Source: Ampullaceana balthica (Eukaryota > Mollusca > Gastropoda > Lymnaeidae). From it: DNA of 64,000 nt. The translations under genes were made by a program, and so were the position numbers. Under the pieces are notes generated by a model that was given only the letters and a program-made list of their open reading frames with translations, was not told the origin of the DNA and did no database searches. Location: positions 543,242 through 607,241 of the forward strand of contig CALYLW010000042.1 in the NCBI GenBank assembly GCA_944989445.1, read 5' to 3'. Position 1 is the first letter of the stretch. Each line of letters opens with the position of its first letter. Shown one piece after another: positions 1 to 11,900 of this stretch.

Positions 1-571
1 CCCCAGCACCACCCCCACCGCACCACGGCATACCTACCACACGCTCACCCACACACACTTCCACACACCGAAGTAGGCATGTTATCCCATTAATAAAGGT
101 AATTATTACCGCCATACAGCCGTGCCTAGTCCGATCAATAGGTTTTAAGCCCCGTACACAAACATTGCGTGGCGTAATTAAAATGGTTTCATAAATTATG
201 TCTGTAAGAGGCAGGCTCGGCGTTGGGTTGGTTACACTGTGGATTGGAAATCAGATCTTCGGTGACCAGGATGCAGGGGCGTTACCTGACAATGGGGATG
301 CGTGCCTGTGGCTGGCTTGTCACATAGGTGGAGATGGATGACGTGGGGGTGGGTGGGTAATAAGAATCACTGACGCCCTCGAAGACAAAATGACAATGAT
401 GAGGGGAGGGGGTTGTGGGCATATAACTGAGCCCTTTGGTTAGTTTTACTGTCTGATGTCCCTGGAGGAGATTTGTTGATCTCTTTACATCGCTAAGTCA
501 GGCGTTCATCTAGATCACAATGACGATGTGTGGGTGGGAGGTACGGATGCGTTGGTACTTTGTGGTTGGTC

Positions 572-868
572 AAAGTGGTCAGACGCGGTGGTCGAGTGGC
601 AGCGCACTTGACTGTCGTACTGATGGTCACGGGTTCGAATCCGTGTGAAGGCAAGGGTTTGTTCCCGGGGCCTAGGGCGTCCCCGAGTCACCCCGCTCCG
701 AATGGGTACCTAACTAGTTAGGCGGCTGGGTAATGCGTGGAACCCACAAAGCCGTGGCATGTGAACGCTGCGTCACTTGCCAAACAGATCATCTGTCATG
801 GTCTGTGGACGCAACTATCTTCTGCATAGAAGGAGCGTCTGTATAGATAAGACAAGACTCAGGACAGT
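572..868 (+). mobile_element. tRNA-derived SINE, full-length-looking
   Basis: The 5' part carries pol III promoter-like boxes: an A box (TGGTCGAGTGGC, near 592-604) and a B box (GGTTCGAATCC, near 631-641). A central tRNA-unrelated region follows (GAATGGGTACCTAACTAG, near 700-718), then a 3' tail with GAAGGAGCGTCTGTATAGAT near 830. The same body appears inverted at 40262-40503, and a related body at 12390-12840. The tail closely matches the 3' end of the LINE fragments at 30588-30957 and 49675-49985, suggesting it was mobilised by that LINE's machinery. The 63-residue reading frame across it is incidental. Confidence 0.75.
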
Positions 869-1483
869 TGGGACTTTGAGGTTGGTCATAGTGGTCAGAC
901 TCAGGACAGTAGGGACTTAGTGGGGATGAAATTTAATGGGTTTGTCTAAGTGGTGATATTTACATCTTGGGATTTATACAGTGGGTTTACCTAATGGATC
1001 ATACAGATTGTGACTTACGTAGTGGGACAGGCGTACTGTGTTTTACGTACTGGGACTAATGTATTGTTTCTTACCCACTGCATGAGACTGACGCACTGTG
1101 TCATACCTAGTGGGATTTACTAAGGAGACTTGGGAGTGTTTAGGCGAGGTATGGGGTCTGTGGGAAAAAATAGTGGCTAAAAATCTGTGGTTGGGAATTA
1201 CAAACAGTTGTAGGGAAATATTCACACGGGGAAAAAAGCCACAGGAAAAAAGTCACGGAATAAAAATTTAGAGAAAATGCCACAACCAATCATTAGTATT
1301 AAAGACAAGGGAATTTAGGTTTGTTTGTTCGGTTGTTGTTGTTTTTGTTTTTTGTTGTTTTTTCTGTTTTGTATATGTTCCGCCAATGTTTCTACATTGA
1401 TTGGAGACTATTGACCAAACTTGGCACACACACGTACATCATGATCCATTATGAAATCTAGAAGGGTTTTGAACTTTACATAA

Positions 1484-1745
1484 TTCGCCGTTTGGGGCCT
1501 GGTTTGCCCATGTTTGTGTTTGGGGCCTGGTTTGCCCATGTTTGTGTTTGGGGCCTGGTTTGCCCATGTTTGTGTTTGGGGCCTGGTTTGCCACTGTTTG
1601 TGTTTGGGGCCTGGTTTGCCCATGTTTGTGTTTGGGGCCTGGTTTGCCACTGTTTGTGTTTGGGGCCTGGTTTGCCCATGTTTGTGTTTGGGGCCTGGTT
1701 TGCCCATGTTTGTGTTTGGGGCCTGGTTTGCCCATGTTTGTTTTT
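1484..1745. repeat. 28-bp minisatellite, about 9 copies
   Basis: The unit contains GTTTGGGGCCTGGTTTGCC followed by a variable CATG or ACTG step and TTTGT; the period is 28 bp. Because 28 is not a multiple of 3, long open frames appear in several frames on both strands. They are repeat artefacts, not genes. Confidence 0.95.
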
Positions 1746-2906
1746 CTTTCCACGGCTAATAAATACAATTGTCAAGTGTACACAAAACATTTGGCCTCCA
1801 GTTATAACACTATATGGAATTGAACTCATAGCTCACAATACCCACACCCTCGGAGCCCCGAATTCATTTTTGCTTACAATTTTCCGTCCATTTACCACAT
1901 ATGATTTATACACAGATTGTTGTCTCGTTACAAAACTCGACACACAAAGTCTTCATTGTCCAGAAGAAGAAAAAACCAAAGATGTTTTGAAATGACAAAC
2001 TTTCGGTTTGGTTCGACCGGGGGTGGGGGGGGGGTGCCACTAACTTAATTTTTAAAATCTTTTATGAGCTTTTTAATATAAATTTACTTATAGTTATAGC
2101 ATGGATGGATGAATTTTGACAAATCTTACTTAGAATTCATTTTATTATCCACACTCAAATATTGAAGGGAGTTCAATCCCCTATTTAGTGTGGGGCCCCA
2201 TATATCCTAAAATGTCTTATGCAAGCTATTTAAAACCACACATGAATTTAATAACACTATTGGTTTACACGTGAACTGGAATAAGAGAAACGCTGCCAGC
2301 TATACCCTTTGTGAAATATACCAGTATTTAAATATTGTTTCATTTAAAAGTAATCTCATTATTCACTACTTTTGGGTGATCTAATGTGTCGTCTAAATGA
2401 TGTGATTTAATTTTGTATCACTCTCTCACTTTCCAACCGATTTTGAGGTCAGACAATTTCAAGACTAGACACAACGTAACTTGATTGAATGGGCCCATAC
2501 CCCAGGGGCAAGTTTCTTTCGATGTATACAGAGGGCCTTAAACGGGGCCCCTAAATAAAATTAAAATAATAATTATAGCTTTTGCATTTCTTTGGAATTA
2601 TGTGACTTTTCTTCCCTGTGACTCTATCTCTGTGACCTTCTTTTACACTCACCCTTACAAAGAGCGTGTCTCAAAGTCGTGCTTTATGGTGTGTAACTTA
2701 GCGGAAAGGGGAGACGTTGAATACATATGTGAGAACCTCTAATTATCTTTAAGTACTTACATCTGCTTAATATGTCTTTTTACAGTTTTCACCCTACAGT
2801 TCACGTTTTTGTATGGGTTACTATTTGTTACTATGTGTCTTAAACAATTATCTGCATACGTTATGCTGCTCCGTATGTTACCCCGTGTCTACTTGTATGA
2901 TTACAG

Positions 2907-5900
2907 CTGTGCTTCCAGTTGGTCGACACACTAATTCAGCAGTCGGCGCTGACCACATTTTCTGACGTCACACATGCCGTGGACATAATGGTCGCATCAG
3001 AAGCATCCATTTTACAGGTATGGTTGTAGATCTGGTGGCTTGTGTTGCATTCCTTGTAAAAGATACCTACCACTAATAATAATTTAACATTTAGCGTTAC
3101 ACAGTATCATACTTGTTTATTCTTTAACCAATTTTTAACAGGGGCGTTCAATTTAATAAGAGCTGGGGGGGGGGTGCAGCCGGTCAAAAAACTGCCACTG
3201 GCCACACTAACCACCACACTCCCCTCCGCCGCCTCTGTTAAAAAAGTTAAATGTTGACGTCCACAATTCTGCATTCTATGCATAGCTATAAATCCAGTTA
3301 TAGCTCATTGTTCATCCTATGGACCTAACTCCATATATCATGCATAATTAAGTATATAGTAAGTGTGTGTCTGTGTGTGCGTGTGTTTAATTAATTAAAT
3401 TTATATTTGGCAAAGTTTAAACTATCAGCGATCTTCAAAAAATAGTAGTGAATTAACGAATACACCTACTCCCCTTTTCTTTAGCCGTTCAGAATGCTTA
3501 TTTTTTCATTTAAAGCTGTAGGCTACCTAATATACCAGCTGTAACGAAAAATGTATATATAGAGTATAAAAAATGCGTTCAATTAATATCCAGACATTCC
3601 ATATTTTACTCTTTAAAATTCATCTTTGATTAATACAAATTAAAAAAGAGACTTTAGGATGAGAAATTAAGTCAATTCTAAATGTTACGGTTAAACAAGG
3701 TCAAAGGGATATTACTCGTGTTTTAAACGAAAATAATTTTTATATAAGGGATATCACTCATAAATATATACTTTGACGTCACAATTAACCTTGTAACATT
3801 CCATTTTAAAGGTACATATGAATCCGATTAATTATTGAAACAATTTTTTTTGTGTAATTTTTAAAAATATATTTACTTGATGATATTAGCATTATGCTCA
3901 ATTCCTGTGATAGAATTTTCTAGATACATTCGTCGAGGCAGCTGATAGTCCATATGGCTGCCTTATGGCTCACGGCAGGATTATTGTAGCAACAAACAAG
4001 TGGTGGGAGCTGAAAGCAACCGAATTAGTGCTGCTCTCCCTTTTAATCTACTCATTCCCTCACTGTTCTTCCAGGGATGTACCTATTTATTTACCACATG
4101 GTAGTCCTACAGTGAGTAGACAATTTATGTAATGGTCCTTTTTTTTTATAGTTCAGTTGTTAATATTTCTTTTAATAATCATTGACGAAGTTATTTATTT
4201 TAATTGTATATTTTAAAAGTATATATTTTTTCGCAAAATTATTTTACAATTTTATTTCAAAGAGTGCTGCCCCTTAGTTCAAAATTATTATATTTATAAA
4301 AAAAATTCTTTTAAATTGTATATTTATACATTTATTTATTTATTCTTGTGTAAATGTAGCTAAAATAATTTTGAATAATTTGAACTCTAACTTTAGCATT
4401 ATTTTGAACATGAATTGTATATTTCTTCAAAAAATTATTTTTCTGAAACCATGATATATCTTCAATGTCGCTTTGAAGGCTACAATGACAAGCTCATTTC
4501 ACGTTAGCTTTGCGCAGTGGCGGTACCATAGTCGATGAGGTTTTACCGAGACGTGGTTATTGCTAGTTGAAAACTATTCCCAATACCCCGCACGGACGAC
4601 CCTAACAGGCAGGGTTGCCATATTGGCCTTTTTAAGGCCAAATTCTCAAAATTTGGCCTTTTTTAAGAGGGTTTGGCCACAAAACTTTTTGTTGGCCTTT
4701 TGGCCTTTTTTTGGCCTTTTTCTTTAAAAAATAATAAATATATATAATATATATAAAAATAATGTTTATCACAACAAAAAAAAAGATTCAAAATTTGCCA
4801 ATTAGTCAATAACCTTATTAATTATTAGCTATTTTTGAATAGCTTACGTGTATTTTAGACATTAAAAATTTTAACGAAAAGGCTATTAAGACAAAGCCAG
4901 ATATAGAATGCAGCTCACACTTTTAGACACTATTGTTAGAGTCCAGGCTGAGCTTTTGTTTACAAATAAATGCAGTAAGGACTTTGTCATGTCACCAAGA
5001 GTGCTTGATGACTTGACATCTGATAAAGTTTATAATAATAATGCAAATAGCAGTCTAGAGAAAAATGATGACCTGAAGCTTTTCTTTCAAATTTTATGTT
5101 ATTATCATAGTCTATTTATTTTGTGAGTACAACCATACATACGAACATTGGCATTTACACATTTATTATCCCTTTTCCCCTGATTCTACCTTCATTTTAA
5201 ATAGTTAAATAATTTTCAGCCGTTATGAGCCGTCCATAAATGACTTCACGCGATTTTGGCAGATTTTCAATGTATTTTCATCCCCCCCCCACCACTCGTC
5301 ACACGTAATCAAGAGCTAGACCCTTTCCAATATGACGTCACAGTTCTTAAAAGCACCCTCCCCTCGCCATAAATCTGTGACCCCCTCCCGCCCCCTAGGT
5401 GCGTGACGTCATTTTTGTTGACATTTTTCATATAAAATAAGTTTGGCCTTTTTTGGCCTTTTTTGGCAATCAGTTTGGCCTTTTACCCAAATTACAATCT
5501 GGCAACCCTGCTAACAGGTCGGCCAGTGCAATTTTTTACGGCTCTTACGGGAGCTTATATTATAAAGAACGCTAGGGTTAACTGTCAATGGTTAGATGAC
5601 GTTTTACAATTTTTGTTTATCGACTGCATCCTATTATTTTAGTACAAGTTGACCCCCGTGCTGCGTAGTAATTTTTATATCAGATACAATCTCATTTTAA
5701 TCATTGGAATTCTCTTTCTTGACCATTTATTGTTTCATATGGTCTTATATAATTTTATTTCATAATTTTTATATTGTTCAATTATTCTTTTTTTCATTTT
5801 GTATTGTGTTATTTTGGAAAAATGGTAAAAGCCATGAATAACTTAACTTAATCAATTTCAATTTATTTATATGCTTAGGTTCCACATCGTCTCCTGACCT

Positions 5901-8900
5901 TTGAACTTTTACGGCAGGTGGAACTGTGTGTTATATGTGGACCAACCCCAACTTTAGCAGAGCTGGAGAGAGAGGTAATAAATGAAAGCATTGCCAAACA
6001 GTTTTCTTAATCCTGGCATTTATTGGATAGAGTGCGGTAGTTAATAAGACAAGTTAATAGTATAATAATATCTGAGACTCTGAATTTTTGTATTGAAGTG
6101 CCAATTTCAATTTTATAGTAATTATATTGTATCATAATAAGTAATGGAACTAGAATATGATAATGATGCACTATATATACGACATTAAAATAATTATTTT
6201 TTATACTTTTTTTAGGCGAGATTTATTGATTTTCAAAGTATATAATACATTTCTTAAGGCTTAAAAAAATAACTAGTTTTAGTCTAACTTCATGACATAA
6301 AAATATATCAGGTGTTGTTTAAACTGTAAAATGTTAGCTCCTTTATATTGTAACAAATAATCCTGAATCACTTCGTTGTATAGATGAATTTCTTAATATT
6401 GTATTTCAGCTTAATTATATGGGTTAAGGGGAGGCGGACTTGTAGAGTTAGGACACCTGATTTCACCAAACATATTGCTTGTATCACAGAAATAACTTAA
6501 AAAATTGTTAATATGAATTGTAGACTTGATTTTTATTTAACTTGAACATTTTTATTTTATCCAACTTACTACATTTTACAAAACTGATGAATTTATAATT
6601 TATAGATAATGCCTTTTTCTCCACTGACTAATATAGATATATATAAATATATATATCATAAATATAGGTAATAGTTCTTAACCTGATAATTGTAAATCTT
6701 AGAGCTTTTTTGCACTTTGTTAAGGAAAAAGGGCTCGAAAAAAGAATTAGTTAATTATAATTTCTTAACTGCAAGTAAAACATCACGGGCCAGTCAATTT
6801 ATCAAAATAAATATTATTCTTTACCGTACTAACTAGTAAAAACATTCTTCCCAACTGACCAGTAAAAACATTATTCCAATCTGACCAGTAAAGATATTCT
6901 ACCCAAATGACCAGTAAAGACATTCTTCTCATCTGACCAGTGAAGACTTTCTTTGCAAATGACCTGTAAAGACATTCTACCCAAATGACAAGTAAAGACA
7001 TTATACCCAAATGTCCAGTAAAGACATTCTACCCAACTGACCAGTAAAGACATTCTACCCAACTGACCAGTAAAGACATTCTACCCAACTGACCAGTAAA
7101 GACATTCTACCCAAATGACCATTAAAGACATTCTACCCAACTGACCAGTAAAGACATTCTACCCAACTGACCCATTGATCTCTAAACATCATTCTCCCCC
7201 AGGTGCCCAGGTTCTGGCAGGCAGCAGTGGAAACTCTCAAGTCAGCAAGTCAGACTTTTCCTCGAAACTTTCCTCTCTCTATGGATGTTGACAGCAACAT
7301 TCTCGGGTAAAGTGGCCAGCAAAGCTATAGATTTTGTGTATAATGCTATAGATGTAGGATAGAAAACTTATGGATGTAGGCAAGCAAAAGAATTGGTGTA
7401 GGATATAGGCAAGCAAAGCTATAGATGTAGTGTGCTGATGATATAGATGTAGGTTAGAAAACTTATGGATGTGGGTCAGCAAAGCTATAGATGTAGTGTG
7501 CTGATGATATAGATGTAGGTTAGAAAACTTATGGATGTGGGTCAGCAAAGCTATAGATGTAGTCAAGCAAAGAGATTGGTGTAGGACAGTGGTTCCCAAA
7601 CTTTTTTGATCCATGGACCCTTTTTATAGTCAAAACTTGCCCACGTAAATAAACTGCATAAATGCATAGTACAAAAAATACTAATCCAAAAAAGCAACAT
7701 TTTGATGAAGAAGTATTTATTGAAATTATAACTTTAAATTAAAATTTAAAACAATTAATGACTTGGATGAACGTGATTAGAATTTATAAGTGTCTTTATG
7801 TCTTACTCAATGTTTGTGAGTAGCAACCACAAATCCCCACGATCACTAATTACCTTTTGTGTGTGTGCACGTGTGCGGGATGATGTTTATAGTGGCATTG
7901 AATCCTTGCTCTACAAATAGGAAGACGGGAATTTAGCAGTCAACTTCTGTACAATAACCTATAATGTAGAGAATAAAATTGGGATCCTTGATCAAATATT
8001 GGTTTAAGTTCCTCATATGTAGATATTTCAATAAGCTGCTCCTGTATTAGTATGGATTCATCTGTGTATGGGATCTGATTTTGTCAACGAGCAAAAGGGT
8101 TCAACAACCAGTCAGAAATATCTAAGTGAAGAATGCCCTCAAATCTTTGGTTGAGACTGCATCGAGGGCCGTTAATTGTTGACTGTAAGCAAGCAAGTCT
8201 TCATTTCTGCTTTGCAATTTCGAAACATTTTGAAGCAGAACATTCTCCTCTTAGTTCAAATGAGTTATGTCTAATTGGGCGAATAAATCAATCATAGAGG
8301 GATATTTCTTTTGTTAGTTAATTGTGTAATAAATCGTTGTCTTTGCTTTCAAGGTATTTCAACACTGAATCAAAGAGAGAATAAAAATCGATTTAAATAT
8401 GCACCTTGTGATAACCAACGCACTTCTCTGTTAATAAGTAAAAGATTATAGTCTTCATCATTTTCCAAACAATGTTGAGCAATTAATCTCTCATTGAAGG
8501 CATTCATTTTGATTTTATTAACTGCTCTAATGACCTAATGAAGTGATCCATGCAACCTTATATTAAGATTTTTTGCGAATAAATAATGTCGATGAAAGAC
8601 ACAATGTACTGAAAAAACATTCCCTACAGTGCCCTACAGCTTGTTTTGAATATGTCATAAAGTCAAGGGTATAGCTTTAAATTTAAAAAGTCTTTAAATA
8701 CAGTAAACAGCGTTTCACCTATCGTATCTCTTTCCCAACATTTAGCCATAATTCAAATATTTAACACTGTCTTGTCTGCATTTTTTCTTTGGCTCACTCA
8801 CTCTCATATCTGTTGTAACAAACCACTGTTAATGATTATTAATTTTTTAAAGGAATGCTACAGTAAAGCCCTTTTGGAAAGAAAATATTTGATGATTGGA

Positions 8901-11900
8901 TAAAGTTTAGAAACATATTATTTCCCAACACATTGAAAATTATTGATTCACATTAAAAAATTATATTTTCTGACCTACTTATAGCATTTCTTACGCAGCA
9001 AACTTCAACTTTCAAAAAAACCAACTATTTTGATTTGTTATAGCTATGGAAATTGCACTAGTTATACTTTCTTTTCTAGGTAAAACAACATTGTATTCCC
9101 TGACTGATAACACATAAGATCTGCATTAAAATAGTAGAAAAGCATTCTGATACTATTTTGTTTATTGTTATTTATTTAAATTTTCATAATACATGTAATA
9201 AATTGATCACAATTTTAATACTTTATGTTAAACCTTGCGCGGACCCCTGACGTTGTTCAAGGACCCCCAATTTAAATTTTCCACGGACCCCCTGAACGGT
9301 TCCAGGGACCCCTGGGGGTCCGTAGGGACCACTTTGGGAACCACTGGTGTAGGATATAGGCCAGCAAAGCTGTAGACCAGTGTAAGATATAGATTTGAAA
9401 AGCTATGGGCGTATTATGCTACATTAAACTTTTAGCCAATATGACTTCAATGCACAGATCATGCACCAGGTAAAGTGGAGCAGCACAAACATACTGGTAA
9501 GGTGGGTGGTGGCAGGTGGTGGTATCTGTAAATGTTTTAGTCAGGGATCATGAACCTTTAGTCAGGGATCTTTAACCTTTCAATGTTTAAACACTATGAA
9601 CAATCACTCCACACTAAATGAATTATGTTATAGTACACATTTTAAAATTAAAGTAATAAAAATAATACTTTAGTTGGTGTAGTTTTATTTCTTTATTTAA
9701 TCAGCAACAAAAAAGTCACACCAAAAATATTATCTTCTACATCTGATTAGAATGCATAAATAAAGTGTTTTTTTTAATGACAGCTTTAACTTGAATTATC
9801 AAATGCAGAAATTAATTTCTGGGTCTTTAACAACCCAAGAGGTCATTTAGTTACTTTATGAGAACCATTGTACTTGGGAAATGTATGTGATATAGCTGCA
9901 GAAATTTAATATGCATGATATGAATTGAAAAGTAAATGTTTTACAGCAAAAGTTTAACTAATGTACCACAATAAAAAAATGACAGTGTAAACTTATTCTG
10001 CTGACTGTTAAAGTTGAAGTCAAATATTGCATAGTGAGGCTGACCAATAATTAGATGACTTCCCACTTCAGGTTCCTGCTGGTCAACAAGGCCTCTAACA
10101 GGTGTCTGAGTTCTGTCAATCTGATGAGGGAGCGTGATGAGCCGGTCAAGCATGAGAAGAGAAGGGCAGTGCTGAGGTCATTCTTCAAATATGTTGTTGG
10201 TACTTACTTTACTAGCAGCATCAAGGGGACAGAGAAAGGTGGGTAGCCATTCATTCAGGAGGGAGAGAAAGATGGGTAGCAATTCATACAGGAGGGAGAA
10301 AGTTTGGTAGCCTTTCATTCAGAGGGAGAAAGGTGGGTAGCCTTTCATTCAGGAGGGAGAGAAAGGTGGGTAGTCATTCCTACAGAAAGAGAAAGGTGGG
10401 TAGCCTGTCATACAGAGGGAGAGAAAAGTGGGTAGCCTTTCATACAGAGGGAGAGAAAGGTGGGTAGCCTTTCATTCAGGAGGGAGAGAAAGGTGGGTAG
10501 TCATTCCTACAGAAAGAGAAAGGTGGGTAGCCTGTCATACAGAGGGAGAGAAAGGTGGGTAGCCTTTCATACAGAGGGAGAGAAAGGTGGGTAGCCTTTC
10601 ATTCAGGAGGGAGAGAAAGGTGGGTAGCCTTTCATACAGAGGGAGAGAAAGGTGGGTAGCCTTTCATACAGAGGGAGAGAAAGGTGGGTAGCCTTTCATT
10701 CAGGAGGGAGAGAAAGGTGGGTAGTCATTCCTACAGAAAGAGAAAGGTGGGTAGCCTTTCATACAGAGGGAGAGAAAGGTGGGTAGCCTTTCATACAGAG
10801 GGAGAGAAAGGTGGGTAGCCTTTCATTCAGGAGGGAGAGAAAGGTGGGTAGTCATTCCTACAGAAAGAGAAAGGTGGGTAGCATTTCATACAGAGGGAGA
10901 GAAAGGTGGGTAGCCTTTCATACAGAGGGAGAGAAAGGTGGGTAGCCTTTCATACAGAGGGAGAGAAAGGTGGGTAGCCTTTCATATAGAGGGAGAGAAA
11001 GGTGGGTAGCCTTTCATACAGAGGGAGAGAAAGGTGGGTAGCCTTTCATATAGAGGGAGAGAAAGGTGGGTAGCCTTTCATTCAGGAGGGAGAGAAAGGT
11101 GGGTAGTCATTCCTACAGAAAGAGAAAGGTGGGTAGCCTTTCATACAGAGGGAGAGAAAGGTGGGTAGCCTTTCATACAGAGGGAGAGAAAGGTGGGTAG
11201 TCATTCCTACAGAAAGAGAAAGGTGGGTAGCCTTTCATACAGAGGGAGAGAAAGGTGGGTAGCCTTTCATACAGAGGGAGAGAAAGGTGGGTAGCCTTTC
11301 ATTCAGGAGGGAGAGAAAGGTGGGTAGTCATTCCTACAGAAAGAGAAAGGTGGGTAGCCTTTCATACAGAGGGAGAGAAGAGAGTAGCCATTCATACAGG
11401 GGTGATGTAACACTATTGGAAATACAATAAATTGTAATAAATATTAGAAGAAGAAATACATATTAGTGTATGTTCATGTAACAATGATGAGAGTCAGAGA
11501 ATCACAAACATCAGTTGTATAAGAAATCAAAGGTTTTGTTCATAGAGGTGCAGTGATGTTTTATTTTACATGACTGGGACAACACTTATTTCAACACTGG
11601 TGGACTGTAATATTCTTGTATGAAATTCTGATAGTTTTATTTATGCATTAGCTTTTATGTGTCTTAAGATGAATTTAAAACAGCTAATAAATTATTTCAT
11701 GAATGCTACCAAACGAATGTGGGTGTTTTAAAATATAAACATTTTATTTTATTTTTCTCAGCATTGTGATTTTAATCAAAGTGTACAAATATTATTTTCT
11801 TCCAGAAATTTTTTTTATTTTATTGAAGAGACATTATTTTAAGACATAGATTTACTATTTTAAATATTATTGTATTGTATTCAAGGACCAGCGGAATTCA

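Larger units (their letters stand above)
1..2906. other. Left flank without a recognised gene
   Basis: Apart from the SINE near 572-868 and the 28-bp minisatellite at 1484-1745, I see no supported gene here. I looked for the N-terminal longin-like part of FUZ, expected upstream of the first FUZ exon, and did not find it. Around 2170-2560 there are short G/C-rich motifs (GGGGCCCC) in an AT-rich setting that could be ends of an old transposon, but I could not pair them convincingly. Confidence 0.6.

Noticed and set aside
1..720. A functional tRNA gene at about 585-655
   Set aside because: A and B boxes are present but no cloverleaf acceptor pairing is evident, and the sequence continues into a repeated SINE body.
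1408..1995. Cys/Trp/Phe-rich and Pro/Gly/Lys-rich frames
   Set aside because: 28-bp satellite read in several frames, no conserved protein.
10228..11390. CRISPR-like regular array
   Set aside because: There are no unique spacers; the whole unit repeats, and the genome is eukaryotic. It is a minisatellite.
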